Source of the DNA: Solirubrobacterales bacterium
GTDB taxonomy: Bacteria; Actinomycetota; Thermoleophilia; Solirubrobacterales; 70-9
Direction of reading: 5' to 3'
Assembly: GCA_017304845.1 (NCBI GenBank)
Contig: JAFKLL010000011.1
Location: 145,480 to 199,136, forward strand
Length of the DNA stretch: 53,657 nt
Below the pieces are notes generated by a model. It made no database searches, was not told the DNA's origin, and worked only from the letters and a program-made list of their open reading frames with translations. Below, piece by piece: positions 15,563 to 24,415 of the stretch. Numbering within the stretch: the stretch's first letter is position 1; each line of letters opens with the position of its first letter. Made by a program: the position numbers and the translations under genes.

Positions 15563-17557
15563 TCACCGGCCCGGATCGATCTCGTAGACCTTGATCGCGT
15601 TGGCGCCGTCGCGGAAGCCGCGAGTCGGCAGGTTCACGCCGACCATCCACTGGCCGTCCACCTGCCAGGGGGTGGCCGTGGCCGCGATCCGGCCGTTCAG
15701 GCTGACGGCGACGGTGTCCGTCGGGGTTCCGCCCGGTGGGTCGAGACGGGCCTCGAAGTAGGCCGGGATCTGGCCGGAATCGAGATCCACGTCGGAGTAG
15801 AGGGAAGGATCGGTCGCCTCGGACGGGATCTCGGTCATGCCGGCCGGGCTCTTGCCCAGCAGGTCGGCCCGACCGCCCGGGGCGTAGAGGGAACGGCCGA
15901 AGAGCCGATGGATGTAGTCGGTCGCAAGCTTCTGCACGGACTTCACGTCGCGGAGCTTGAACTCGACCCAGCCGCCGAACGGGGCGGACATGCCGTGCTC
16001 CTTGGCGACCGGCATCTTGCTCCGCCCGGTCAGGTCACGGCCGGTCACCTGATCGGGCGGGTCGACGCCGAGCTGGCCGAGGACGGTCGGCACGATGTCC
16101 CGCCCGTCGACCGTGCCGCGCACGACCTGGCCCCGCTCCTGCCCCGGGTACTTGATGAAGAGCGGCACGGGCGCGATCCAGCCGGCGTTGAAGAGGTTGA
16201 CCAGCCGGCGGCTGCTCTTCAGCTCGAAGGCTCCCCCGTGATCGGCCGTGACCACGAAGAGCGACTTGTCCCAGATCCCCGATGACTTCATCTTGCGGAT
16301 CAGGCGGCCCAGCTCGCGGTCGGTGTAGCCGATCTGGAGCATCATCTGCTGGGCGTCCCGGTCGAGCTGGCCTTCGGTGGACGGGCTGACGAGCATGTCG
16401 TCTCCGGCCGGCCGGAGACCGTCGTAGGTGCTCCCGTCCGGCGAGAACATCCATGAGATGTGGGGCAGGGCGATGTGGAGGACGCTGATCGCCCGGTCCG
16501 AATCGGGAAGGCCCTCGATGAACGAGTCGACCGCGGCGGGACGGTCTCCCGAGTACTCGCTCCACGGCATGCGGAACGGCAGGTTGAGGAGCCCGGCGGC
16601 CTTCTCGTCGAGCCCCAGCGGCGCCAGCGGCTCGGTCGCGGAGGCGAGGGCGACGGCGCGTCGGATCGTCGCCGTCACCCTGGTTCCCATGTCCCAGTTC
16701 TGTTCGCAGAGGTCGGTCACCGGCTCGTAGCTGTGGACCTCGTAGCCGCCGTCCTCGGCGATGCGGCAGACGCTGTTCGGATAGGAGGCCAGCCCCGGCG
16801 AAGGCGGCTTCCAGCCTTCCTCCTTGTACGGGTCCTGGCCGGTCAGGATCGAGGGCACCGCCCGGGTCGTCTGGTCGCCCATGCTCAGGGCGCCCGGGTA
16901 CCAGGTGGCCTTGCGGGCGAGCATCGACAGGTTCCGGAACCGCGGGTCGACGGTGCCGTCGGGCCGCTCGATCGCGTCCAGCGGGAACTCGTCGAAGATG
17001 ACCATCACGACCGGGGTGTCGCTCTCGATCTTGCCGGTCTTCGCCGCCTTCTCATGCGGGAGCATCTCGTCCCGGATCGGGTAGTCGAGGCAGAAGAGCA
17101 GGATCACCGCGACCGTGGCGAAGCTCAGGATGAGCACGAAGTTGCGGACCAGCTCGGCCCGCAGGAAGAGCCAGGTGACCAGGATCGCGAGCGCGAACGG
17201 CAGCAGGGCGCGAAGCACCCCTGGAGATCCGTGCCCGACCAGCCACTGCCAGAGCACCAGCGCGAGCAGGGAGCCGATCACCGCCCCGTGGACGACCCGG
17301 CGCGGCCGGTCCCCGAACAGCCGGCGAATCGAGAGCTCGGCCAGGGTGATCACGAGTGGGCCGAGCAGCGAGACCACGAAGATCAGCACCAGCAGGTCCA
17401 GCCGGCGCACGCCGTAGGAGGTCAGGGCCTCCGGCCCCGAAGCGATGTTCGTGTAGATCGGGTGGGCCAGCGCCAGCGCCCACGCTCCCGCGAGCTCGGC
17501 CCAGATCCGGAACCAGGAGATTTTGGTGTCGTTGGCTGTTTCCGGATCTGGGCTCAT
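15563..17557 (-). CDS. Membrane alkaline-phosphatase-superfamily protein with Thr nucleophile position (AP-1)
   Basis: 664 residues. The first 160 hold about five hydrophobic segments, then an extracytoplasmic catalytic domain: VVMVIFDEFPLD (metal Asp189), QTTRAVPSILTGQ, where Thr230 occupies the position held by Cys in sulfatases, IALPHISWMF, VVTADHGGAF and PLFIKYPGQ. The C-terminus has a short beta-rich unit (VAVSLNGRIAATATPW, then GANAIKVYEI). Membrane enzymes with this plan, such as LtaS, transfer or hydrolyse phosphate esters of envelope lipids or polymers. It lies 30 bases downstream of sucD, so it may be read through from sucCD. Substrate unknown; it has three relatives at 22-34 kb. 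Confidence 0.82.
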   Translation of the reverse strand: MSPDPETANDTKISWFRIWAELAGAWALALAHPIYTNIASGPEALTSYGVRRLDLLVLIFVVSLLGPLVITLAELSIRRLFGDRPRRVVHGAVIGSLLALVLWQWLVGHGSPGVLRALLPFALAILVTWLFLRAELVRNFVLILSFATVAVILLFCLDYPIRDEMLPHEKAAKTGKIESDTPVVMVIFDEFPLDAIERPDGTVDPRFRNLSMLARKATWYPGALSMGDQTTRAVPSILTGQDPYKEEGWKPPSPGLASYPNSVCRIAEDGGYEVHSYEPVTDLCEQNWDMGTRVTATIRRAVALASATEPLAPLGLDEKAAGLLNLPFRMPWSEYSGDRPAAVDSFIEGLPDSDRAISVLHIALPHISWMFSPDGSTYDGLRPAGDDMLVSPSTEGQLDRDAQQMMLQIGYTDRELGRLIRKMKSSGIWDKSLFVVTADHGGAFELKSSRRLVNLFNAGWIAPVPLFIKYPGQERGQVVRGTVDGRDIVPTVLGQLGVDPPDQVTGRDLTGRSKMPVAKEHGMSAPFGGWVEFKLRDVKSVQKLATDYIHRLFGRSLYAPGGRADLLGKSPAGMTEIPSEATDPSLYSDVDLDSGQIPAYFEARLDPPGGTPTDTVAVSLNGRIAATATPWQVDGQWMVGVNLPTRGFRDGANAIKVYEIDPGR

Positions 17558-17587
17558 ATGCGGCCCGGCTCGCCCGGGCGGTGCTGC

Positions 17588-18463
17588 TTAGAGGGAGCGC
17601 AGGGTCTCGACCGCGATCTGAGCGGCCTCGGTCGGGCTCTCGCCGACCCGCACGCCCTTCGCCTCGAGCGCTTCCTGCTTGGCCTTCGCCGTTCCGGAGG
17701 AACCGGAGATGATCGCGCCGGCGTGGCCCATCTGCTTGCCCGGAGGGGCGGTGAAACCGGCGATGTAAGCGACCACCGGCTTCGAGATCTCCGCGGCGAT
17801 GAACTCGGCCGCGCGTTCCTCGGCGTCGCCGCCGATCTCGCCGACCATCACGATCATGTCGGTCTCGTCATCAGCCTCGAAGAGGGTGAGGATGTCGATG
17901 AAGTCGGAGCCGACGATCGGGTCGCCGCCGATGCCGACGATGGTCGAGTTGCCCTCGCCGGCCTGCTTCAGCTCGTTGCCGATCTGGTAGGTCAGCGTGC
18001 CCGACTTCGAGACCACGCCGATCCGGCCCTGGTCGAAGAACTGGGCGGGGATGATGCCGACGTTGGCCTTGCCGGGCGAGAGCACGCCCGGACAGTTCGG
18101 GCCGATCAGGCGGACGCCCTTCTCGCGCGCCTTCCAGTAGGTCGGCATCATGTCCATCACCGGGATTCCCTCGGTGATGGCGATGACCGTGTCGACCCCG
18201 GAGTCGATCGCCTCGTTGATCGCGGCGGCCGCGAACTTGGCCGGGACGAAGATCATCGAGGTGTTGGCGCCGGCCTCCTGGACGGATTCGGCGATCGTGT
18301 CGTAGATCGGGGTGCCCTCGACGTCCTGACCGCCCTTGCCGGGGGTGACGCCGGCGACCAGCTGGGTGCCGTAGGCCTTGTTGCGGAGCCCGTGGAAGCT
18401 GCCCTCGCGCCCGGTCAGCCCGGAGACGACCAGCTTCGTGTCGTTGTCAATGATGATGCTCAT
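17588..18463 (-). CDS. sucD: Succinyl-CoA synthetase alpha subunit (ADP-forming type)
   Basis: 291 residues. The alpha subunit binds CoA through the N-terminal Rossmann domain and carries the phosphohistidine in [14 protein letters not shown]. Seen: [11 protein letters not shown] near the N-terminus, [19 protein letters not shown] and GEIGGDAEE. It works with SucC to make ATP or GTP from succinyl-CoA in the citric acid cycle. It follows sucC by nine bases on the same strand. Confidence 0.96.
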   Translation of the reverse strand: MSIIIDNDTKLVVSGLTGREGSFHGLRNKAYGTQLVAGVTPGKGGQDVEGTPIYDTIAESVQEAGANTSMIFVPAKFAAAAINEAIDSGVDTVIAITEGIPVMDMMPTYWKAREKGVRLIGPNCPGVLSPGKANVGIIPAQFFDQGRIGVVSKSGTLTYQIGNELKQAGEGNSTIVGIGGDPIVGSDFIDILTLFEADDETDMIVMVGEIGGDAEERAAEFIAAEISKPVVAYIAGFTAPPGKQMGHAGAIISGSSGTAKAKQEALEAKGVRVGESPTEAAQIAVETLRSL

Positions 18464-18472
18464 CGTCGATCC

Positions 18473-19633
18473 TCAGTTCCCGGCCAGCTCGACGACCTTC
18501 TTGGCCGCTCCGAGCATGGTTGCTTCGTGGTGGAGGTTGTCGAGGCCGGCCTCGGCCAGCAGGGCCAGGCCTTCCTCGGAGTTGGTGCCGTCGAGGCGGA
18601 CGACCAGAGGCAGTTCGAGGCCGATCTTGTTGGTGGCCTCGATGATGCCGCGGGCGACCTCGTCGCAGCGGGTGATCCCGCCGAAGATGTTGAAGAGGAT
18701 CGCCGAGACCTCGGGGTTCGAGGTGATCACCTCGAGCGCGTCGATGATCGCCTCCGCCTTCGAGCCGCCGCCGGCGTCGAGGAAGTTGGCGGGACGGCCG
18801 CCGGCCTGCGCGACCACGTCGAGGGTCGACATGCAGAGCCCGGCCCCGTTGCCGAGGATGCCGATGTTGCCGTCGAGCGAGACGTAGGTCAGGCCCTTCT
18901 CCTTGGCCATCCGCTCCTGCGGATCCTGGTCGGCGCTCTCCGGCAGCTCACCCAGCTCGGGGTGGCGGAACAGCGCGTTGCCGTCGATCGTGACCTTGGC
19001 GTCGAGCAGGACCACCTCGCCGTCGGCGTTGACGATCAGCGGGTTGACCTCGATCAGGGTGGCGTCCTCGGCCTGGGCGACCTCGACCAGCTTGATCAGC
19101 ACCTGGGCGACCTGGCCGGCGACCTCCTCCGGGATCTTCGCCTGGGCGACGATCTGCTCCGCCTCTACAGCGGACAGTCCCTCGATCGGGTCGACATGCT
19201 GCTTGACCAGGGCTTCCGGGTCGGAGGCGGCGATCGCCTCGACGTCCATGCCGCCCATGCGGGACAGCATCACCATCAGCTTCTTGGCGGAACGGTCGAG
19301 GATCACCGAGGCGTAGAACTCGGATTCGATGTCGGAACCGACCTCGACCCAGAGCTCGTGGACCTTGAACGGGCCCTCGCCGTGCGGGCCGACGATGTCC
19401 ATGCCGATGATCTCACCGGCGTATTCATGCGCTTCGGCGCTGTCCTTGGCGATCTTGATGCCGCCGGCCTTGCCGCGCCCGCCGATCAGGACCTGGGCCT
19501 TGACCGCTACGGGGTAGCCGAGGTTGTCGGAGGCGGTGACAGCGTCTTCAGCTGTGGCCGCGTGGCTGCCCTGAGGGACGGGCAACCCGTGACGCGCGAA
19601 CAGTTCTTTTCCCTGATATTCGAGGAGATCCAT
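18473..19633 (-). CDS. sucC: Succinyl-CoA synthetase beta subunit
   Basis: 386 residues starting at ATG 19633 (MDLLEYQGKELFARHGLPVP), where homologues of the family begin; a longer frame upstream has no support. ATP-grasp features: VKAQVLIGGRGKAGGIK, the metal-binding LIEVNPL and the C-terminal NIFGGITRCDEVARG loop. Upstream are 95 bases shared with the divergent HAD gene. Confidence 0.96.
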   Translation of the reverse strand: MDLLEYQGKELFARHGLPVPQGSHAATAEDAVTASDNLGYPVAVKAQVLIGGRGKAGGIKIAKDSAEAHEYAGEIIGMDIVGPHGEGPFKVHELWVEVGSDIESEFYASVILDRSAKKLMVMLSRMGGMDVEAIAASDPEALVKQHVDPIEGLSAVEAEQIVAQAKIPEEVAGQVAQVLIKLVEVAQAEDATLIEVNPLIVNADGEVVLLDAKVTIDGNALFRHPELGELPESADQDPQERMAKEKGLTYVSLDGNIGILGNGAGLCMSTLDVVAQAGGRPANFLDAGGGSKAEAIIDALEVITSNPEVSAILFNIFGGITRCDEVARGIIEATNKIGLELPLVVRLDGTNSEEGLALLAEAGLDNLHHEATMLGAAKKVVELAGN

Positions 19634-19728
19634 GACCTTTTCGGAGTTCGGAGTTGAGGAGCTCCGGAAGGCCGAGCGGCCACGTCGAAGCCGACGTGGG
19701 ACTCTATTCGACATAATGCCCTTCCCGC

Positions 19729-20415
19729 ATGCCGCTGCCATCACTGAAGAACATCGAGTGGGTTACCACTGACTGCTACGGAGACCTGATCGACTGGGAG
19801 AAGGGCATCGCCGAAGCCTGCTCCAAGGAGGCGGCGAAGGACGGCTTCAGCTTTGACACCGATGCCTTCATGGAGCGGTTCTTCGAGGTTCAGGCCGAGG
19901 TCATGGCGGGTTCCTACGAGCTCTACGCCGAGGTGCTGCGCCGCACGATCATCAAGGTCGCCGGTGAGATCGGTTGGGAAGTCGAGCCGTCGCGCGCTCA
20001 GTTCCTGCCGGACAGCGTCGCCTACTGGATGCCGTTCCGCGAGGCGAACGCCGCGATGGACCGGCTCGCCAAGAAGTTCAACGTCGGCATCATCAGCAAC
20101 ATCGACGACAAGATGCTCGGCATCTCCCGCCGTCACCTGCGCACGGAGCTCGACCTGGTCGTGACCGCGCAGCAGGTCCGCAGCTACAAGCCGGACGACA
20201 CCCACTTCAAGGAGTGCGCCCGCCGCATCGGCGGCAAGAAGGGCTGGCTCCACATCGGCAGCAACTACGAGACCGACGTGGCCCCGCTGCTGAAGATGAA
20301 GGTCCCCGTGATCTGGGTCAACCGCCACGGCGAGAAGCTGGCCGGTCGCAAGAAGCCGTCGCTCGAGGTCAAGACCTTCCGCGACGCCGTGAAGAAGCTC
20401 GGCGCCGGAGGCTGA
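19729..20415 (+). CDS. HAD-superfamily hydrolase, haloacid dehalogenase-like
   Basis: 228 residues. N-terminal VTTDCYGDLIDWEKG resembles the DxYGTLIDW nucleophile segment of type II 2-haloacid dehalogenases, but the usual Thr is Asp19. IISNIDDKML (motif II), YKPDDTHF (Lys of motif III) and HIGSNYETDVAPL (motif IV) follow. This is probably a phosphatase or dehalogenase of small molecules; the substrate is unknown. CATAAT at 19712-19717 lies 11 bases before the ATG and may be the promoter. The TGA stop is followed in the same frame by the DNA methyltransferase. Confidence 0.82.
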   Translation: MPLPSLKNIEWVTTDCYGDLIDWEKGIAEACSKEAAKDGFSFDTDAFMERFFEVQAEVMAGSYELYAEVLRRTIIKVAGEIGWEVEPSRAQFLPDSVAYWMPFREANAAMDRLAKKFNVGIISNIDDKMLGISRRHLRTELDLVVTAQQVRSYKPDDTHFKECARRIGGKKGWLHIGSNYETDVAPLLKMKVPVIWVNRHGEKLAGRKKPSLEVKTFRDAVKKLGAGG

Positions 20416-20418
20416 GCC

Positions 20419-21633
20419 CTGAGCCTCTCCCCGGTCAGCCGGGATTGGCTCTCCGCAACCGACGCTCCTGCCCGTAAGCGGCTGGGGCAGTACCTGACGC
20501 CGCGGCCGGTTGCCGAGGCGCTGCTCGACCTGCTCGACCTGGCGCCGGGGATGAAGGTGCTCGACCCCGGGGTCGGGACCGGGGAGCTGCTCCGGGCCGC
20601 GCTCGATCGGGAGCCGGGCCTGGAAGTGCGGGGCTGGGACATCGACGCGGGCGTCATCGAGGCCGCGGGGAGGCTGGTCCCCGAGGCCTCCCTGGAGCTC
20701 CGTTCCGCGCTCGAAGCGGGTGACGAGCCGGGCGGCTTCGACCTGGTGATCGGCAATCCGCCCTACTTCCAGGTCCGTCTCGGCCGGGCCGAGCGGGAAC
20801 GCTTCTCGAAGGTGATCTCCGGGCGGGCCAACGTCTTCGCCCTCTTCTTCCAGGCCGGCCTGGAACAGGTCGCGCCCGGCGGCAGCCTCGCCTTCATCGT
20901 GCCGCCCTCGATGAACAGCGGCGCCTACTTCGAGGCTCTGCGCGAGTATCTCGCCGCGCGGGCGGAGATCACGGCCCTGACCGTGCTCTCCGGGAACGAC
21001 CTCTTCGAGGGGGCCAACACGGCGGTCCAGCTGCTGGTGCTGCGCCGGGGCGAGGCGGCCGGCGATCGGTTCGTGTTCCGTCGCGAGGTGTCGGAGGCCG
21101 GTTTCCGCCGGGTCGTGTTCAGCGCCGAGCCGGATCGGCTGGCGGCCGAGTTCGAGGGTCGGCGGACGCTCTGGGAGCTGGGCCTGTTCGCCGCCACGGG
21201 CCAGGTGGTCTGGAACCAGAACCGGGACCGGCTGTTCGCGGAACCGGCGCCGGGCCGGGTGCCGCTGATCTGGTCGCATCACATCGGCGAGGGCGAGCTG
21301 CGCGACCAGCAGCGGGCCGGCAAGCCCGGCTTCTACGACACCGTCGAGGGAAGACCGCCCCTGGTCGGCCCGGCGATCGTCGTCAACCGGGTGGTCGGCG
21401 CGGTCGGCCGGGGCGAGCTGAGAGCCGCCCTGATCCCGGCCGGCCGGGAATTCCTGGCCGAGAACCACGTCAACGTGCTGCGGGCCCGGCCCGGGGTCGA
21501 TCCCGAGGCGGTCGAGTGGGAGCGGATCCTGGCCTCGCTCACCCGGGAGGGCGTCGCCGGCCGGGTTCGCCTGCTGACCGGCAACACGCAGATCTCGGCC
21601 ACCGAGCTGACCCACCTGCTGCCCCTGGGCTGA
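20419..21633 (+). CDS. N6-adenine DNA methyltransferase (class I, NPPY), apparent CTG start
   Basis: 404 residues if read from CTG 20419. The first ATG, at 20551, would remove GQYLTPRPVAEALLDLL, a conserved N-terminal segment of gamma-type adenine methylases, and would sit inside SAM motif I region. GGAGG at 20407-20411, seven bases before the CTG, supports the upstream start; no ATG, GTG or TTG exists in frame between the HAD stop and 20551. Motif I is DPGVGTGELL (about 49-58) and the catalytic motif NPPY is at 113-116. A C-terminal TGNTQISATELTHL resembles ends of type IIG or type II M proteins. No restriction endonuclease gene is adjacent. Confidence 0.82.
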   Translation: MSLSPVSRDWLSATDAPARKRLGQYLTPRPVAEALLDLLDLAPGMKVLDPGVGTGELLRAALDREPGLEVRGWDIDAGVIEAAGRLVPEASLELRSALEAGDEPGGFDLVIGNPPYFQVRLGRAERERFSKVISGRANVFALFFQAGLEQVAPGGSLAFIVPPSMNSGAYFEALREYLAARAEITALTVLSGNDLFEGANTAVQLLVLRRGEAAGDRFVFRREVSEAGFRRVVFSAEPDRLAAEFEGRRTLWELGLFAATGQVVWNQNRDRLFAEPAPGRVPLIWSHHIGEGELRDQQRAGKPGFYDTVEGRPPLVGPAIVVNRVVGAVGRGELRAALIPAGREFLAENHVNVLRARPGVDPEAVEWERILASLTREGVAGRVRLLTGNTQISATELTHLLPLG

Positions 21634-21639
21634 GCGGGC

Positions 21640-22116
21640 TCAGTCGAGCGGCAGCGTGAAGTAGAAGTCCGGCGCCTCGCCCCACTTGGCCGGGTTGTGG
21701 CTGGCGCTGAAGCCGACCGACTCGTAGAGCGCCACCGCGTTCGCGTTCGCCTGGTTCACGTCCAACTGGATCCGACTGCAGCCCCGGGAACGGGCCCGCG
21801 ACACCGCCGCCTCGAGCAGGGTCCGCCCGTAGCCCTTGCCGCGGGCGGCCTCGTCCACGAAGAGATCCTCGAGCCAGGCGTCCTCGTTGCCGGTCCAGAC
21901 GGAAAGGCGGAAGCGGACCTGGGCGAAGCCGGCCTCCGGCTCCCCGATCAGGAGGAACTCGGTCGAGCGATCGCGGATCAGGGTCGAGACGGTGGCCTCG
22001 ATCTCCGCGTTGCTCGGGGAGTCGTCGCCGAGGAAGTCACGGAACCCCCCGACCAGCCCGGTCACCGCCCCGACGTCGGCCGGCCCGGCGATCCTGAGCG
22101 GTGTCTCAGGCCCCAT
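21640..22116 (-). CDS. GNAT-family N-acetyltransferase
   Basis: 158 residues of the GNAT fold. Acetyl-CoA-binding motif A is LEDLFVDEAARGKGYGRTLL; motif B is IQLDVNQANANAVALYESVGF. The substrate is unknown. Its ATG lies inside the 3' end of the AP-2 gene (11-base overlap), so it is the last gene of the AP-3/AP-2 operon and may be translated by coupling. It could modify an envelope sugar or a small molecule; nothing in the sequence decides. Confidence 0.85.
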   Translation of the reverse strand: MGPETPLRIAGPADVGAVTGLVGGFRDFLGDDSPSNAEIEATVSTLIRDRSTEFLLIGEPEAGFAQVRFRLSVWTGNEDAWLEDLFVDEAARGKGYGRTLLEAAVSRARSRGCSRIQLDVNQANANAVALYESVGFSASHNPAKWGEAPDFYFTLPLD

Positions 22117-24415
22117 CCTCGCGGTCCTTCCTCGCCTGGTTCTGCTTCTTGACCACGTCCGCCGGCAGCTGCTGGGAGCCGTCGTAGACCTGCACCAGGC
22201 GTTTGCCGTCGTCTTCGACCATGTAGATGTCGACCCGGTTGAAGCCGGCCTTCAGCGCCTCCGGCGGTAGCAGGATCGAGTAGCCCGGGCCACGCCCGGT
22301 CCCGTCCTTGAAGGTCCATCCCACCGCTTGGATCGTGCCGTCGACGGCGACCGCCAGCACCCGGTCCTGGCCGAACCGCTTGGTCAGGCCGCGCTGCAGC
22401 AGCCCGCGCAGGGTGGGCAGGGCCGGGTCGTAGTTCTTGACCGCGTTGCGTTCGTCCGGGAGGGCTCGCCAACGGGCCAGCGGATCGACGTCGAGGTTCT
22501 TGACCTTCTTGCCGATCAGCTCCTTGTGGGGGCCGAAGCGATAGACCGGGCCCCAGCCGTCGCCGGTGGTGAAGACTCGTTGGATCCGGTTGATCAGCAG
22601 CTTCTGGCGCTGCTTCATCATCGCCGCCGGAGTGCCGGAGCCCTCTCCGTTCGGGGAGTTGACCACGGTCACCCGGTCGGGATCGCAGGGCGCCTTCTTC
22701 CACGGATAATCGATGCCCAGCTCGTCGGCGATCATCGGCAGGATGTCGGTCGAGCAGGTGCGGTCGTCGACCACCTCGGGTCTGGTCTGGCCGGGCGACT
22801 TGACGAAGAGCGGGACCGAGGCGATCTCGCCGAGGTTCTCGGGGACGGCGGCGCGGCGCGGCACCTTCGACTGGAAGGCGGCGCCGTGGTCGGCGGTGAC
22901 CACGATCAGCGCCTTGTCCCAGAGCCCGGTCTGCTTGAGGCGGCGGACGATCCGGTCGAGCAGGGTGTCCGTGTAGCCGACCTCGAGCAGATGCCGCTGC
23001 ATCGCGATGTCGACCACCTTCGGCGGCGCCATCCAGGGCCCGTCGTTGGGCAGCAGGCCGGACCACTCGGCGGTCAGGTTCGAGTAGCGCTGGCCGCTCG
23101 GGATGTGGCGCCACGGGTAGTGAGGCTTCTCGATGTGGATCAGGTCGAGCGTCTTGGTCTGGCCGGGGGTGAGTTGCCCGTTGAACTCGCTGACCCGCTC
23201 GAACTCGTCGGCGGTCGACTGCAGGGCGAAGAGGCGGCCGAGCTTGCGGGCCGCGCCCTGCCCGGTCCGGACCGGCTCCTCCCCGGTCGCGCCGGTCGCG
23301 CCCGTGGGGCCGGTCAGCCCGGTCGGGCCGGTCACGCCGCTGGCGCCGGTCAGGCCGGTGACCTCGGATTCCGCGTCGGTGTCGACCTGGTCGTTCTCGG
23401 TGAACCCGGAGAAGGTGTTGGAGACGTCCGGCAGCCCTCGGGTCATCGAGTCCGGGAGCAGCAGGTACTTGGAGACCACGAAGAGGTCGGAGAAGAGATC
23501 GGAGGTCTTGGCGTCCTCGGCGGAGCTCTCGGACTCGGGGCACAGCTCCTCGGGGCAGATCCTGGTCGCCGCCTCCATCACCCGCAGCTTGTAGGTCTTG
23601 CCGAGCAGGGTGAAGACGCTGTGCGGGTAGTCGGAGGCGATCGGCAGGTTGTCCTGGTTCGGGACCTCGCCCGAGAAGATCGCCGGCACCGCGAGCGGCG
23701 TGTACGCGGCCGCGGCCGAGGTGTTCCGGTACCAGGTCGAGTGGGCGGCGAGATCGGCGAAGGCCGGGTACCGCGAGCCGTCGACCCGGTCCTGCGGGGT
23801 CATCAGCGAGCCGACCGGGAACTCGTCGAAGACGATCATCACCACCGGGGCCGGATCGGCGATCCGTACGTTCACCGGGTCCGGCTGCTCGCGGGGCAGG
23901 ATCAGGCGCGAGGTGCTGCTGAAGGCGAAGAAGAAGACGAGGATCACGATCGGGGCGACGCTCAGCACGTCCATGAAGGACTGCGAGAACCGCCAGGTGG
24001 CGTAGGCGAAGAGGCAGGCCAGGGCGAGCCCGATCGAGACGACGATGAGCAGCCCGGCCGGGCCGTCGATGTACTTCTTGAGCAGCTGGAGGAAGAAGCA
24101 GGCGCCGAGCAGGCCCATCAGGCCGAGGTGGAGATACCACTGCGCGTCGCGGCTCACCAGCCGCACCAGGGCTTCGAGCGCCAGGCCGATCAGGGGCGGC
24201 ACGAAGGTGAGGACCAGCGCGTAGAGGATGATCTGGCCGGTCGTGTTGCCCCGGGCGACGAAGAAGTCCGGGTTGTCGCCGAGCAGATTCAGCATCGGCT
24301 GGGCGAAGGCGAGCGCCCAGAGGGCCGCCAGATGCGCCGCTCCCAAGAGGAGAGACGGCCGCTTGAAGGGGGCGCCTGTCCTGGTCGCCGTCCCGTCCTT
24401 GGGTGCGTCACTCAC
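22106..24415 (-). CDS. Membrane alkaline-phosphatase-superfamily protein with collagen-like insert (AP-2)
   Basis: 769 residues. Hydrophobic segments lie at about 20-45, 60-82, 95-112, 120-140 and 150-168, then the outside catalytic domain: metal Asp197 (VFDEFPVGSLM), Thr239 in AYTPLAVPAIFSGE, the EKPHYPWRHIPSG segment, VVTADHGAAF and PLFVKSPGQ. Between GLPDVSNTFSGF and the next conserved block sits a nine-triplet Gly-X-Y tract (354-380). The C-terminal unit (LAVAVDGTIQAVGW, later FNRVDIYMVE) matches AP-1, AP-3 and AP-4. The ATG overlaps the stop of AP-3 by four bases. It is probably a phospho- or sulfo-ester hydrolase or a transferase of envelope polymers; substrate unknown. Confidence 0.82.
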   Translation of the reverse strand: MSDAPKDGTATRTGAPFKRPSLLLGAAHLAALWALAFAQPMLNLLGDNPDFFVARGNTTGQIILYALVLTFVPPLIGLALEALVRLVSRDAQWYLHLGLMGLLGACFFLQLLKKYIDGPAGLLIVVSIGLALACLFAYATWRFSQSFMDVLSVAPIVILVFFFAFSSTSRLILPREQPDPVNVRIADPAPVVMIVFDEFPVGSLMTPQDRVDGSRYPAFADLAAHSTWYRNTSAAAAYTPLAVPAIFSGEVPNQDNLPIASDYPHSVFTLLGKTYKLRVMEAATRICPEELCPESESSAEDAKTSDLFSDLFVVSKYLLLPDSMTRGLPDVSNTFSGFTENDQVDTDAESEVTGLTGASGVTGPTGLTGPTGATGATGEEPVRTGQGAARKLGRLFALQSTADEFERVSEFNGQLTPGQTKTLDLIHIEKPHYPWRHIPSGQRYSNLTAEWSGLLPNDGPWMAPPKVVDIAMQRHLLEVGYTDTLLDRIVRRLKQTGLWDKALIVVTADHGAAFQSKVPRRAAVPENLGEIASVPLFVKSPGQTRPEVVDDRTCSTDILPMIADELGIDYPWKKAPCDPDRVTVVNSPNGEGSGTPAAMMKQRQKLLINRIQRVFTTGDGWGPVYRFGPHKELIGKKVKNLDVDPLARWRALPDERNAVKNYDPALPTLRGLLQRGLTKRFGQDRVLAVAVDGTIQAVGWTFKDGTGRGPGYSILLPPEALKAGFNRVDIYMVEDDGKRLVQVYDGSQQLPADVVKKQNQARKDREDGA
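23276..23356 (-). repeat. Collagen-like Gly-X-Y coding repeat within AP-2
   Basis: Nine consecutive triplets: GLT GAS GVT GPT, then GLT GPT GAT GAT GEE. Thr fills most Y positions, as in some bacterial collagen-like proteins whose Thr residues are glycosylated or stabilise the helix without hydroxyproline. Confidence 0.85.

Noticed and set aside
16460..19657. Open frame of over 1000 codons on the plus strand
   Set aside because: It is entirely antisense to AP-1, sucD and sucC, with shadow composition; the minus-strand genes have clear catalytic motifs.
19729..21633. HAD and DNA methyltransferase as one fused gene
   Set aside because: A TGA at 20413-20415 separates them, and a Shine-Dalgarno sequence precedes the CTG. 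Separate genes are simpler; read-through is only a side possibility.
23276..23356. Short direct repeats as a possible CRISPR array
   Set aside because: The repeats are nine-base coding units of Gly-X-Thr in frame with AP-2, without spacers.
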